A DNA stretch of 64,000 nt, taken from NCBI RefSeq assembly GCF_005145045.1, contig NZ_CP039691.1, positions 1,810,001 to 1,874,000 on the forward strand, given 5' to 3'. Within the stretch, counting starts at the first letter, position 1. The number at the start of each line of letters is the position of its first letter. The notes beneath the pieces are model-generated. The model did not search any database and was not told the DNA's origin. It saw only the letters and a list, made by a program, of their open reading frames with translations. The translations under genes and the position numbers were made by a program. This DNA comes from Agrobacterium larrymoorei (lineage in GTDB: Bacteria > Pseudomonadota > Alphaproteobacteria > Rhizobiales > Rhizobiaceae). Of the stretch, positions 8,317 to 17,683 are shown piece by piece.

Positions 8317-10877
8317 CAGACCGCCGGTTTGCCGTTGAGGGCGGGCTTGGTATTGGACTTTTCGTCCTCAGTATCATCGCCGCTAGGACGAAGCTTGAAG
8401 GCGATCAGCACAGGCGCTGCGATGTAGATGGACGAGAACACGCCGATACCGACACCGAAGAGCATGGCGAAGGTGAAGGAACGAATGACTTCACCGCCGA
8501 ACAGATAGAGCGACAGCAGCGCGAGCATGACGGTCAGACCCGTCAGGATCGTGCGCGAGAGCGTCTGGTTCAGCGATACGTCGATGATCATGGACAGCGG
8601 CATCTTCTTGTATCGCCGCAGGTTTTCTCGGACACGGTCATAGATGACGACCGTGTCGTTGAGCGAGTAACCGATGATCGTCAGGATTGCCGCGATGCTG
8701 GTGAGGTTGAATTCGATCCCCAGGAACACGAACAGGCCGATGGTAAACACCACGTCGTGTACCATGGAGATGATCGCGCCGAGCGCGAACTGCCACTCGA
8801 ACCGGACCCAGATGTAGGCCATGATCGCGACCATGGCGAGCGCGATACCGATGGTGGACGTGAAGGTCAGATCGCCGGAAACCGCGGGACCGACAACTTC
8901 AACGCGACGGAAGTCGTATTTGTCCTCCAGCTCGCCACGGACCATGGTGATCGCAGACTGCTCGGCATTTTCGCCGCCTTCCTGCGCCTGAATGCGGATC
9001 AGCGCATCCTGCGGAGAACCGAAGCTCTGCGCCTGCACTTCACCAAGATTGAGGCCGCTCAGCTTTTCGCGAATATCCGCCAGATCGGCAGGGCCGCTCT
9101 TGGACTGTACTTCAATGATCGAGCCACCCTGGAAGTCGATGCCGAGGTTCAGACCCTTGGTAACGAAGCCGCCGATGCAGACCGCCATGATGACGCCGGT
9201 GATGCCGAACACGATGCGGCGATACCGCATGAACGGAATGTCCTTGGCGTCGAAAATGCCGGTGCGAACACCCTTAGGCAGATGCTTCGGACGGCTGCGA
9301 CGAACCCAGACGCCGAACAGCCAGGCAGTCAGCGTATAGGCGGTAAAGACGGTGGTCAGAATACCGATTGCGAGTGTTACCGCAAAGCCCTTGACCGGGC
9401 CCGTGCCCATGTAGAACAGCACGCTGGCAACGATGAAGGTCGTCAGGTTGGCGTCGATAATCGTCGCGAAGGCTCGGGTAAAGCCGTTTTCCAGCGATGA
9501 GATCAGCGGTTTTCCGCTTCGCACTTCTTCACGTATGCGTTCATAAATCAGAACGTTCGAGTCGACTGCCATACCGATGGTCAAGACGATACCGGCAATA
9601 CCCGGCAGGGTCAGCGTCGATCCGATGATACTGAGCACCGCCAGCAGCATCACGATGTTGACGATAAGGGCGATGTTCGCCAGCAGGCCGAAGAAGCCGT
9701 AGAAGACGAACATGAAGATGACGACGCCGACCGCGCCGATGGCGGATGCAGTCAGACCGGCAGTGATCGAATCGTTACCGAGGCTCGGGCCAACGGTGCG
9801 TTCTTCAACCACCGTCAGAGTAGCCGGAAGCGCACCAGCGCGCAGAAGCACGGCCAGATCGTTTGCACCCTGAACGGTGAAGTTACCCGAAATCTGGCCG
9901 GAACCGCCGATGATGGGTTCGCGAATGACGGGCGCGGAAATGACCTGATTATCGAGAACGATGGCGAAAGGCTTACCGACATTCTGCTGCGTGGCCTGCG
10001 CAAAGCGCTGGGCACCGCGGCTATCGAAGCGGAAAGTAACGACCGGCTCGTTGTTCTGCTGGTTGAAGCTTGCCTGCGCGTCAACGAGGTTGTCACCCGA
10101 TACGAGCGCACGGCGCTCAACGAGATAAGGAACCGGCGGATCATCCTGCGAATAGAGAACTTCCGACGTAGCCGGAGGACGGCCATTGATGGCTTCCTGC
10201 GCTGGCATCGTCGTATCGACCATGCGGAAGGACAGCTTCGCAGTCTGGTTCAACAGCGACTTCAGACGCTGAGGATCCTGAAGACCCGGAACCTGAACGA
10301 TGATGCGGTCATTGCCCTGACGCTGGATCAAAGGCTCGGTGGTGCCGAGTTCGTCCACGCGGCGGCGAACGACTTCGATGGACTGGGAAACGGCCGAAGA
10401 CAGGCGGTAATCGATACCCTCATCCGTCAGGTTGAGGCGAAGCAGATTGTCTCCGCCATCGCTCATCGAGACTTCCGTTACCGAATGGCCAACAAGCGTA
10501 CCGGCGGAAACCGGCTGCGTCAGATCGCGAAGCGCGTTCTTGGCCGCTTCATATTGCGCGGGATCGCTGATGCGCACCTGAATCTGCTGGCCGTTGCCGG
10601 CTAGGCCGGAGTAACGGATGTTGGCATCACGCAGCTGCGCACGCACATCGCCGACGATGGTTTCGAGACGTTCCTTGACGATATCGGAACGCTCGATCTT
10701 GAGCATGATGTGGGAGCCACCCTGAAGGTCGAGACCGAGCGTCACCTTATTATGCTTGTACCAGTTCGGCATGCTCTCCAACTGCTTGTCGGTGAACAGG
10801 TTTGGCGAAGCGATGACGACGCTTATCAGCACGGCCAGCCAGATAAAGGCTGTTTTCCAGCGGGAAAAATGAAGCAT
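8316..10877 (-). CDS. secDF: Protein translocase SecDF fusion
   Basis: An 853-residue inner-membrane protein that uses the proton gradient to help SecYEG complete export across the membrane. SecD occupies about residues 1-515: TM1 (FIWLAVLISVVIA), the conserved LGLDLQGGSH, the large periplasmic domain, and a five-helix bundle. SecF follows from about 540 with the second LGIDFQGGS motif and its own helices. SecD and SecF are separate genes in E. coli but fused in many alphaproteobacteria, so length and order are normal here. It lies 63 bases downstream of yajC, with a hairpin in the gap, and is coupled to the NDUFAF3-like gene at its stop codon. Confidence 0.97.
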   Translation of the reverse strand: MLHFSRWKTAFIWLAVLISVVIASPNLFTDKQLESMPNWYKHNKVTLGLDLQGGSHIMLKIERSDIVKERLETIVGDVRAQLRDANIRYSGLAGNGQQIQVRISDPAQYEAAKNALRDLTQPVSAGTLVGHSVTEVSMSDGGDNLLRLNLTDEGIDYRLSSAVSQSIEVVRRRVDELGTTEPLIQRQGNDRIIVQVPGLQDPQRLKSLLNQTAKLSFRMVDTTMPAQEAINGRPPATSEVLYSQDDPPVPYLVERRALVSGDNLVDAQASFNQQNNEPVVTFRFDSRGAQRFAQATQQNVGKPFAIVLDNQVISAPVIREPIIGGSGQISGNFTVQGANDLAVLLRAGALPATLTVVEERTVGPSLGNDSITAGLTASAIGAVGVVIFMFVFYGFFGLLANIALIVNIVMLLAVLSIIGSTLTLPGIAGIVLTIGMAVDSNVLIYERIREEVRSGKPLISSLENGFTRAFATIIDANLTTFIVASVLFYMGTGPVKGFAVTLAIGILTTVFTAYTLTAWLFGVWVRRSRPKHLPKGVRTGIFDAKDIPFMRYRRIVFGITGVIMAVCIGGFVTKGLNLGIDFQGGSIIEVQSKSGPADLADIREKLSGLNLGEVQAQSFGSPQDALIRIQAQEGGENAEQSAITMVRGELEDKYDFRRVEVVGPAVSGDLTFTSTIGIALAMVAIMAYIWVRFEWQFALGAIISMVHDVVFTIGLFVFLGIEFNLTSIAAILTIIGYSLNDTVVIYDRVRENLRRYKKMPLSMIIDVSLNQTLSRTILTGLTVMLALLSLYLFGGEVIRSFTFAMLFGVGIGVFSSIYIAAPVLIAFKLRPSGDDTEDEKSNTKPALNGKPAV

Positions 10878-10909
10878 TTCGGTCTCGGTCTTGTTTGGGT
10901 GTGAAAACC

Positions 10910-10933
10910 CAGGCTGCGTTATTCCGCAGCCTG
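10910..10933 (-). promoter_or_regulatory. Intercistronic hairpin between yajC and secDF
   Basis: Perfect 9-bp stem CAGGCTGCG / CGCAGCCTG with a six-base loop, starting seven bases after the yajC stop. On the minus strand it is followed by GGTTTT, too short a run for full termination. It more likely protects the yajC 3' end or attenuates readthrough. Confidence 0.5.
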
Positions 10934-10940
10934 CTTATTA

Positions 10941-11297
10941 TTATTTCGCGTTTGCAGGAGCTTCGGTCTTAACCGGCTCACCCTTTACGCGCACTTCGGC
11001 AATGTAGGAGCGCGATGCGCGGACCTTGACGCCTTCGGCGATTTCCACTTCGAGTTCATTGTCGTCGATGACCTTGGTCACCTTGCCGACGATGCCGCCA
11101 CCCAGGACGACCTGATCACCACGACGAACCGAGGAAAGCGTTTCCTGACGCTTCTTCATCTGCGCGCGCTGCGGGCGGATAAGGAAAAAATACCATACCA
11201 CCATGAGAGGCGCAAAAAGGAAAAGCATCTCAAGGCCAGACCCAAGAGCTGACGGTGCGCCTGCTGCATCCTGAGCAAAGGCTTGGCTAATGAACAT
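10941..11297 (-). CDS. yajC: Preprotein translocase subunit YajC
   Basis: A 118-residue inner-membrane protein of the SecDF-YajC complex, which supports Sec-dependent export. After a short N-terminal stretch there is one transmembrane helix (about residues 24-45, EMLFLFAPLMVVWYFFLI), then the family signature RPQRAQMKKRQE and a beta-rich cytoplasmic domain with GDQVVLGGGIVGKV. GGAG lies six bases before the ATG. It is first in the yajC-secDF-NDUFAF3-like-NDUFAF6-like run, which I expect to be one operon with a partial attenuator after yajC. A divergent ATPase gene lies about 230 bases upstream. Confidence 0.95.
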   Translation of the reverse strand: MFISQAFAQDAAGAPSALGSGLEMLFLFAPLMVVWYFFLIRPQRAQMKKRQETLSSVRRGDQVVLGGGIVGKVTKVIDDNELEVEIAEGVKVRASRSYIAEVRVKGEPVKTEAPANAK

Positions 11298-11530
11298 AAA
11301 AAACTCCTCAGATTTCGGACGCAGTCTCAGCCACGGCCAGCTTTCAAGCCGCCGGAATATAGTTGCGATCCCCTAGAATGCAACAGAAAGAGACTGCCCC
11401 GCGTACCGTTTCCACGCCTCATAACCTTTCGGCAACGGAAACACCATGCTACCCCGCCCAAATTCTATGCCTATACAGCCTCTATACCGGCCAGCCGCCG
11501 GGAGGTGACAGCCCGCAAGGAGCCTTGACC

Positions 11531-12403
11531 ATGACGCCTGAAGAAACCAATGCGCTCGTGCTTTCAGAACTTCGCCGTCTTGCGGATGCGGTGGAGCGGC
11601 TCGCAGGCCCGGCACCTGCGGCAAACGACTGGAATAGCGCCGATTGCTTCGTCTGGGTTCCCGCAAACGCCTGGCTGCAGCCCGTGAAACGGCCGAACAG
11701 GATAGCATTGAAGCTGATCCGGGGTGTCGACCATGTGCGCGACATTCTGCATGAAAACACGCTTCGTTTTGCCGAAGGCTTCGCTGCCAACAATGTTTTG
11801 TTGTGGGGCGCGCGCGGCATGGGAAAATCCTCGCTGGTCAAAGCCGTTCACGAAGACGTGCGAGCGGCAAGCGGTGTTTCGCTGAAGCTTGTGGAGGTTC
11901 ACCGGGAGGATATCCACACCCTCCCCGCACTTCTCGACATACTGAAGTCCACAGAACACAGAATCATTCTCTTCTGCGACGACCTCTCCTTCGACCATGA
12001 CGATACCGCTTATAAATCGCTGAAGGCGGCTCTCGATGGCGGCATTGAAGGCCGCCCGGACAATGTGCTTTTCTATGCCACCTCCAACCGCCGTCACCTT
12101 TTGCCGCGCCATATGATGGAGAACGAGCAGTCCACCGCAATCAACCCGTCGGAAGCCGTGGAAGAGAAAGTGTCGTTGTCGGATCGCTTTGGCCTCTGGC
12201 TCGGCTTCCACAAATGCAGCCAGGATGATTATCTGACCATGATCGACGGTTACGCCGAGCATTTCGATCTGGGGCTAAGCCGTGAGGTTCTGCACCATGA
12301 GGCGCTGGAATGGGCCACCACCCGTGGCGGTCGCTCAGGGCGCGTGGCATGGCAATATATTCAGGATGCGGCAGGCAGATTGAGAAAGCCGTTGAACCGG
12401 TAA
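11531..12403 (+). CDS. DUF815 AAA+-type ATPase
   Basis: A 290-residue P-loop ATPase of the DUF815 family. Walker A is GARGMGKSS at about residues 93-101 and Walker B is IILFCDDLSF near residue 150. A sensor-like Asn follows in FYATSNRRHLLP, and the C-terminus carries RSGRVAWQYIQDAAGR. Members resemble the helicase-loader branch of AAA+ proteins, but no client is established. AAGGAG lies eight bases before the ATG at 11531; upstream in-frame starts would add an unlikely N-terminus. It is divergent from yajC. Substrate and cellular role are unknown. Confidence 0.88.
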   Translation: MTPEETNALVLSELRRLADAVERLAGPAPAANDWNSADCFVWVPANAWLQPVKRPNRIALKLIRGVDHVRDILHENTLRFAEGFAANNVLLWGARGMGKSSLVKAVHEDVRAASGVSLKLVEVHREDIHTLPALLDILKSTEHRIILFCDDLSFDHDDTAYKSLKAALDGGIEGRPDNVLFYATSNRRHLLPRHMMENEQSTAINPSEAVEEKVSLSDRFGLWLGFHKCSQDDYLTMIDGYAEHFDLGLSREVLHHEALEWATTRGGRSGRVAWQYIQDAAGRLRKPLNR

Positions 12404-12514
12404 ATTCGTACCGAAAGTCTCTTTAAGCAGAGCCCGCATCGTTACAGTCGAAACCTTATTGTTTCAGTTGCTTAGCATCCACTGCTGCTTGATTAGTATT
12501 TTCGTTTTTGCTTT

Positions 12515-12539
12515 GGAACAAAGACATTGAAAGCCCGTT
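12515..12539 (+). promoter_or_regulatory. EcfG/RpoE2-type general stress promoter
   Basis: GGAAC at 12515-12519 and CGTT at 12536-12539, separated by exactly 16 bases. This matches the alphaproteobacterial general-stress sigma factor consensus at every fixed base. The -10 element is 43 bases upstream of the next ATG. Confidence 0.75.
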
Positions 12540-12582
12540 GCTCGCATACGCGACTACCGCGTTACGAACAGGAGAGTCTTCA

Positions 12583-13482
12583 ATGGCTGAAGAAGTAAGA
12601 TATGCAGCAGCCCCGGCTGGCGTACGCGGCGCGTTATTGCCGCAACCTACTACTCGCATTTCCTGGGGCGGCGTTTTTGCCGGCGTTGCAGTTGCATTGA
12701 CCTTGCACTTGCTTCTCAACCTATTAGGCGTCGCCATTGGCGCGGGTGTCATCGATCCAGCGCAAAATGACACGCCATCGGCAATGTCGCTTTCCACCGG
12801 GTCCGTCATCTGGGTCATCGCAAGCGGCATTATCGCAGCCTTCATCGGCGGTTATGTCGCAAGCCGCATGTCCGGTCGTGCGTCCCGCTCCACCGGCGCG
12901 CTGCATGGCTTGACCACATGGGCAGTCACGACCCTCGTCGTCTTCTATATGCTGACGACATCTGTCGGCGCCCTCGTCGGCGGCGCGTTTACCGGCGTCA
13001 CCAGCGTTTTCTCCGGCGCAGGCTCCACCATCGCGACAGCGGCAACGGCAGCGGCCCCTTCCATCGCCAACGCCACGGACCCTGTATCGACCATCGAACA
13101 GCGCATTCGTGAAGCAAGCGGCGGCAACGATCCGCAGGCGCTGCGCGATGCTGCCGTCAGCGCCGTTCGTGCGGTTCTGACCGGCGATCAGGCCCAGGCC
13201 GAAGACGCCCGCAACCGCGCCGCCGATGCACTGGCCCGCGCTCAAGGCATCCCGGTCGATCAGGCCCGCCAGCAGGTAACGGACTATGAAAACCAGTATC
13301 GCCAGGCCGTAGAACAGGCCAAGACCCGCGCGACGGAAGCCGCACAGGCAACGGCAACCGCCGTCTCCGCCGCCTCCTACGTCGCCTTCGGCGCCCTCAT
13401 CATCGGCGCCGTCGCCGCCCTCTTCGGCGGCAGCATCGGTGCTGCACGCGCTGAACGCGAGCGTGAAGTGGTTATCGAGTAA
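12583..13482 (+). CDS. Conserved membrane protein, probable general-stress gene
   Basis: A 299-residue protein with two hydrophobic N-terminal helices (about 28-50 and 68-92, the latter ending in GGYVASRMSGR), one near 105-130, and a last one at about 265-285 (FGALIIGAVAALFGGSIGAA). Between them is a roughly 100-residue Ala/Gln/Arg-rich segment predicted to be helical (SAVRAVLTGDQAQAEDARNR, then QARQQVTDYENQYRQAVEQA), likely a coiled coil. AGGAGA precedes the ATG. The exact GGAAC-N16-CGTT promoter upstream indicates control by the general stress sigma factor. I recognise it as a conserved rhizobial family, but its biochemical function is unknown; a role in envelope protection is a guess. Confidence 0.85.
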   Translation: MAEEVRYAAAPAGVRGALLPQPTTRISWGGVFAGVAVALTLHLLLNLLGVAIGAGVIDPAQNDTPSAMSLSTGSVIWVIASGIIAAFIGGYVASRMSGRASRSTGALHGLTTWAVTTLVVFYMLTTSVGALVGGAFTGVTSVFSGAGSTIATAATAAAPSIANATDPVSTIEQRIREASGGNDPQALRDAAVSAVRAVLTGDQAQAEDARNRAADALARAQGIPVDQARQQVTDYENQYRQAVEQAKTRATEAAQATATAVSAASYVAFGALIIGAVAALFGGSIGAARAEREREVVIE

Positions 13483-13513
13483 CAGATAGGGATTTCACTC
13501 GACTGCTTATAGA

Positions 13514-13540
13514 CCCGTCGCACCAAGCGGCGGGTTTTCT
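13514..13540 (+). terminator. Terminator after stress membrane protein
   Basis: Stem CCCGTCGC / GCGGCGGG (one G-T pair) with a five-base loop, followed by TTTTCTT, about 30 bases past the stop codon. Confidence 0.85.
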
Positions 13541-13632
13541 TAATTCAATGAGAATGAGATCGGTTACAGTCAGCGCACGCCGCCACGAGACGTCAGCGCC
13601 CTCGGATCATAAAGGCGACATGTAGCCCTTAG

Positions 13633-13674
13633 ATGTAAAAAGAAAACAGGCCGCGTCGTTTCCGACACGGCCTG
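13633..13674 (-). terminator. Terminator after dksA
   Basis: On the minus strand, stem CAGGCCGTGTCG pairs with CGACGCGGCCTG (one wobble) around a GAAA tetraloop, followed by TTTTCTTTTT. It begins about 25 bases after the dksA stop. Confidence 0.9.
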
Positions 13675-13699
13675 CAAACCATAAGAATGTAGAAGTCAC

Positions 13700-14119
13700 T
13701 CACTCGTCGCGATAGACTTTTTCGCGGCGTTCGTGGCGTTCCTGGGCTTCGATGGAGAGCGTGGCGATGGGGCGGGCGTCTAGGCGCTTGATGCCGATGG
13801 GCTCGCCGGTTTCTTCGCAGTAGCCGTATGTTCCATCTTCGATACGCTGAAGTGCTGCATCGATCTTGGAGATCAATTTGCGCTGGCGGTCGCGGGCACG
13901 AAGTTCGATTGCTCTGTCTGTCTCAGAAGATGCCCGGTCTGCGAGATCGGGATGATTGGCGCTTTCCTCTGCGAGATGACCTAAGGTCTCGCGCGCTTCT
14001 CTTAATATGTCGTTTTTCCAGCCGACCAGCTTCGCCCGAAAGTAGGCTCGCTGATTGGTGTTCATGAACTCGTCGCTTTCCGAGAGCACATAATTGCTAA
14101 GATCGATCTTCTCACTCAA
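13700..14119 (-). CDS. dksA: DksA/TraR-family RNA polymerase regulator
   Basis: A 139-residue protein that binds in the secondary channel of RNA polymerase and tunes transcription with ppGpp. The coiled-coil segment spans about residues 30-95, with D-x-A-D near the tip region (NHPDLADRASSETDRA), and the C-terminal globular part follows (IEDGTYGYCEETGEPIGIKRL). Only one of the four zinc cysteines remains (YGYCEETG); later positions read ARPIATLSIEAQ, so it is a zinc-free type like those in other alphaproteobacteria. The start is TTG at 14119: GAGGAG sits seven bases upstream, and starting earlier would add an unlikely Arg-rich leader. A strong terminator follows. Confidence 0.9.
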   Translation of the reverse strand: MSEKIDLSNYVLSESDEFMNTNQRAYFRAKLVGWKNDILREARETLGHLAEESANHPDLADRASSETDRAIELRARDRQRKLISKIDAALQRIEDGTYGYCEETGEPIGIKRLDARPIATLSIEAQERHERREKVYRDE

Positions 14120-14388
14120 CGCGATTCTCCTCGAAGAACATCTCACATGGCGCGGGTATACTCCAATGCCGTGTGGCCGTTCAAGTCTGCAGAACGATTT
14201 TCATGCATTTTTAAATCTGTCACAAAAATCAGCTAAACGATTATTTTTTATGCTTTATTGGCAAAACACGAATTATTTCTTCAATCACATTATCTGGACT
14301 TGCCTATACAGAGAGGCACTTGCGGCATCCCAGTCTAGTCCTGTAAAGCTGAGCTCCGATCTTCACAACCGCATGGGATGCTCCGGAA

Positions 14389-14898
14389 ATGCCAGTGCTG
14401 CAACCACAACCTTTCCGGCTTTATCTGCTGCGCCATGCGCAAGCCGCATGGGCTAATCCGGGTGAGCGAGACTTCGACCGGAAGCTGGACGACAAGGGTT
14501 ACTCCCAGGCGGAGTTGATTGCCGACCGCGCCGCCGACAAGGGCTACAAGCCAGATCTTATCCTCAGCTCCACCGCCACGCGCTGCCGCGAAACGACGGA
14601 TGCGCTGAGACGGGCTTTCAACGAGTCCGTGGAAATCTCCTATGTGGATGAGATGTATAATGCGCAGCCGGAAACCTATCTGGCTCTCATTCTCGGCCAG
14701 CAGGATATCGGCTCCCTCATGCTCGTAGGTCACAATCCGACGATGGAAGGCACGGTGGAAGCGCTGATCGGGCACGAAGCATTGGAGGCTGCCCTGCCCG
14801 ATGGCTTCCCCACGGCGGGCCTTGCCATGCTGGATGCATCAGCGGGAAGCGACGGTGAAACGCTGGAATGGCGTTTCGTTGAATTCCTGTCCCCGTAA
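14389..14898 (+). CDS. SixA-like histidine phosphatase
   Basis: A 169-residue member of the histidine phosphatase (RHG) superfamily. The catalytic RHG equivalent is LLRHA at residues 13-17, a second active-site arginine lies in SSTATRCRETTDA, and the second histidine is in VGHNPTME near residue 113. SixA removes phosphate from phosphohistidine in Hpt domains and PTS proteins; small members of this size with this N-terminus are usually grouped with it. An Hpt-only protein is encoded 7.5 kb away, but no direct link can be shown. It is followed by ycjX-ycjF after about 107 bases. Confidence 0.88.
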   Translation: MPVLQPQPFRLYLLRHAQAAWANPGERDFDRKLDDKGYSQAELIADRAADKGYKPDLILSSTATRCRETTDALRRAFNESVEISYVDEMYNAQPETYLALILGQQDIGSLMLVGHNPTMEGTVEALIGHEALEAALPDGFPTAGLAMLDASAGSDGETLEWRFVEFLSP

Positions 14899-15005
14899 CG
14901 CGCCAGCGGCATCCAACCAAAACTTTCCGGCCTTCGCTTCTTTTTTGAGCATGCGACTTCCCTATATATTTTTCGAAAGCCGAATATTTTTGTGGGAAAC
15001 CGTCA

Positions 15006-16481
15006 TTGCCGCCATCCCTAACGTCCATCACCGACAGCGCGCTGATCGCAATCGATAACCTCGCGGATCGCGCGAGCGCCTTGACAAACCCGACATTGAG
15101 GCTTGGCGTTACCGGGCTATCGCGCGCTGGCAAGACCGTGTTCATCTCCTCGCTGGTGCATAACCTCTTGAATGGTGGGCGTTTGCCGCTGTTCGAGGCA
15201 ATTCGTTCGGGTCGCGTTTCCAATGTGCGACTGGAGCCGCAGCCGGACGATGCCATCCCCCGCTTCCAGTATGAGGACCATATTCAGGCGCTGGTGCGTG
15301 ATCGTATCTGGCCGGATTCCACCCGCGCTATCTCAGAGCTTCGCATCACGCTGGATTACCAGAGCGCAAGCGGCTGGGGCCGCTGGTTTTCGCCGGGCCG
15401 CCTGTCAATCGATATCGTGGATTATCCGGGTGAGTGGCTGCTGGACCTGCCACTTTTAACGCAGGACTACAAGACTTTTAGCGATAGCACCGTTGCACTT
15501 GCGAAGACTGGCATTCGGGCGGAACTTGCGCGTGAGTGGCTGCAGATCGCCTCTTCCATCGATATCGATGCTCCCGCTGATGAGATGACCGCGCGGCGTT
15601 TGGCGGAAAGCTTTGCCGCCTATCTCAAGGCCTGCAAATCCGACGAGCGCTCGCTTTCCACTCTGCCGCCGGGGCGGTTTCTGATGCCCGGTGATCTGGA
15701 AGGCTCGCCTGCCCTCACCTTCTCGCCGCTGCCCGGACTGACTGATGAGAAAGCGCCGAAAGGCTCGCTCCGCGCCATGATGGAGCGGCGCTATGAGGCT
15801 TATAAATCCATCGTCGTGAAGCCGTTCTTTCGCGAGCATTTTGCCCGGCTGGATCGACAGATCGTGCTGATCGATGCGCTTCAGGCGGTCAATCGAGGGC
15901 CGGAGGCCGTGCAGGATCTAGAGCGCGCCTTGGGCGATGTGCTGACCTGTTTCCGGCCCGGCAAGAACAGCCTGCTTTCATCTCTGGTCGGGCGGCGCAT
16001 CGACAAGGTTCTGGTCGCCGCAACCAAGGCAGACCATCTGCATCATGAAAGCCATGACAGGCTTGAGAGCCTGACACGGCGTCTGGTCGACCGCGCAATC
16101 ACGACCATTGGAATGACGGGAGCTGGCATCGAGGTGATGGCGCTGGCTTCGGTGCGCGCGACAAAGGAAGCGAGCGTACGGCAGGATGGCCATGCACTGC
16201 CGGTGATCGTCGGTACGCCGATTGCTGGCGAAACCATCAATGGCGAAATGTTCGACGGCAACCGCTCGACCGCCATTTTCCCCGGCGATTTACCGGAAGA
16301 CCCGGAACCGCTGTTTCGCCAGATCGATACTGAGGGTGCAAGCGCCGACCTGCCGGATGTCAATGTCATCCGCTTTCGCCCGCCGAAGCTTGAAGAGACC
16401 TCTGGCGGCGTGAAGCTTTCGGTTCCGCATATCAGGCTGGATCGCGCCATGCAGTTCCTGTTTGGAGACAAGCTCGCATGA
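15006..16481 (+). CDS. ycjX: YcjX-family (DUF463) GTPase-like protein
   Basis: A 491-residue P-loop protein of the YcjX/DUF463 family. Walker A is GLSRAGKT at residues 37-44 (G-x4-G-K-T). DIVDYPGEWLLDLPLL is the family's Walker-B-like block, and VAATKADHLHHESHDRL supplies the guanine-specificity-like T-K-A-D. Family members are stress-associated; in E. coli ycjX-ycjF is in the phage-shock region. The predicted start is TTG, since no in-frame ATG precedes the conserved N-terminus SLTSITDSALIAIDNLADRA. The stop overlaps the ATG of ycjF by four bases (ATGA), so the two are translationally coupled. Confidence 0.92.
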   Translation: MPPSLTSITDSALIAIDNLADRASALTNPTLRLGVTGLSRAGKTVFISSLVHNLLNGGRLPLFEAIRSGRVSNVRLEPQPDDAIPRFQYEDHIQALVRDRIWPDSTRAISELRITLDYQSASGWGRWFSPGRLSIDIVDYPGEWLLDLPLLTQDYKTFSDSTVALAKTGIRAELAREWLQIASSIDIDAPADEMTARRLAESFAAYLKACKSDERSLSTLPPGRFLMPGDLEGSPALTFSPLPGLTDEKAPKGSLRAMMERRYEAYKSIVVKPFFREHFARLDRQIVLIDALQAVNRGPEAVQDLERALGDVLTCFRPGKNSLLSSLVGRRIDKVLVAATKADHLHHESHDRLESLTRRLVDRAITTIGMTGAGIEVMALASVRATKEASVRQDGHALPVIVGTPIAGETINGEMFDGNRSTAIFPGDLPEDPEPLFRQIDTEGASADLPDVNVIRFRPPKLEETSGGVKLSVPHIRLDRAMQFLFGDKLA

Positions 16482-17569
16482 AAGACGATAACAACGGTTC
16501 CTCCCGCCGCCCCACCGCATTCACGCTGGAAAACGAAGCGACCACGGATCATCGCGCATCCGCCATGAAACGTCCGCCGCGCAGCTTCGATGCGGAAGTT
16601 TCCATGGTGCCGGAGGCAGAAGACCCGTTTCTTGCCCCTGAAGAAATCGACGCCGCACCACTTCCCGTCGCTGAACCGCGCAAGCACCGCTTTTCCTTCG
16701 GTAAGCTTGCCATGAGCGCTTTCGGCGTTCTTCTGTCCCTCGCCTTCGGGCTTTGGGCGGACCAACTGATCCGTGACCTGTTCTCACACTCGGACTGGCT
16801 TGGGTACACAGCGACGGTGGCTCTTATCGTCGCTTTAGGCGCAGTTCTTGCGCTTGTTGCGCGCGAGGTGTTCGGCATCATGCGGCTGAATGCCGTACAA
16901 TCACTGAAGACGGATGCGGAAGAAGCTGCTGCACAGAAGAAGCCGACTGCCGCACGCGCCGTGATCAGCCGCCTGACAGCCGTTTTGTCTCACCGGGCGG
17001 AGACAGCACGCGGACGAGCAGCCTTGAAGGACACGGAAAACGATGTCATCGACGGGCCACATCTGATCGAACTTGCCGAACGCGAGCTTTTGAGCCCGCT
17101 GGACCGGCAGGCGCGCGCGCTCATTCTCAACTCCTCAAAACGGGTTTCCGTTGTCACAGCCGTCAGCCCGCGTGCGATCGTGGACCTTGCCTATGTCCTG
17201 TTCGAAGTGACGAGGCTCGTCCGCTCCATGGCCGAGCTTTACGGCGGCCGTCCCGGTACGCTCGGCATGATCCGCCTCTTGCGGGACGTGATTGCCCATC
17301 TTGCCGTGACCGGCTCTATTGCCGTGGGCGATGGCCTCGCTCAGCAGGTGCTGGGACACGGCCTTGCCTCGCGGCTTTCAGCGCGTTTGGGCGAAGGTGT
17401 CATCAATGGCCTGATGACGGCACGCATAGGAATCGCGGCGATGGACCTCTGCCGCCCGCTACCCTTCCGGGCGCTCAAGCGGCCGGGCATCAGCGATTTC
17501 ATGTCGGATCTGACGCCCGATCTGAAGGGTGGAAAGAACAGCGAAAAGCCTTGGATTCAAGGGGCCTGA
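16478..17569 (+). CDS. ycjF: YcjF-family (DUF697/TIGR01620) membrane protein
   Basis: A 363-residue protein with a long polar N-terminal tail of about 75 residues, two transmembrane helices (about 76-96, FGKLAMSAFGVLLSLAFGLW, and 108-130, YTATVALIVALGAVLALVA), and a C-terminal DUF697 domain with hydrophobic Gly-rich segments (SRLSARLGEGVINGLMTAR). It partners with YcjX; the start overlaps that gene's stop by four bases. The biochemical role of the pair is not settled, but they are widely conserved together. The C-terminal RIGIAAMDLCRPLPF is a family signature. No terminator is obvious downstream. Confidence 0.92.
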   Translation: MKDDNNGSSRRPTAFTLENEATTDHRASAMKRPPRSFDAEVSMVPEAEDPFLAPEEIDAAPLPVAEPRKHRFSFGKLAMSAFGVLLSLAFGLWADQLIRDLFSHSDWLGYTATVALIVALGAVLALVAREVFGIMRLNAVQSLKTDAEEAAAQKKPTAARAVISRLTAVLSHRAETARGRAALKDTENDVIDGPHLIELAERELLSPLDRQARALILNSSKRVSVVTAVSPRAIVDLAYVLFEVTRLVRSMAELYGGRPGTLGMIRLLRDVIAHLAVTGSIAVGDGLAQQVLGHGLASRLSARLGEGVINGLMTARIGIAAMDLCRPLPFRALKRPGISDFMSDLTPDLKGGKNSEKPWIQGA

Positions 17570-17683
17570 GGCCCCAAAAGGTTACAATTCATTATCCTTA
17601 TTTTGCTCAAATAAACCATCCATTAACCATTCGCGACATAGATTGCTCCCACACAAAGCGGCTTATTCGCCAGGGAAAGTATC

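Noticed and set aside
8193..9500. 435-codon plus-strand open frame opposite secDF
   Set aside because: Shadow of SecDF; the product is charged low-complexity sequence rich in His, Asp and Arg without domain features.
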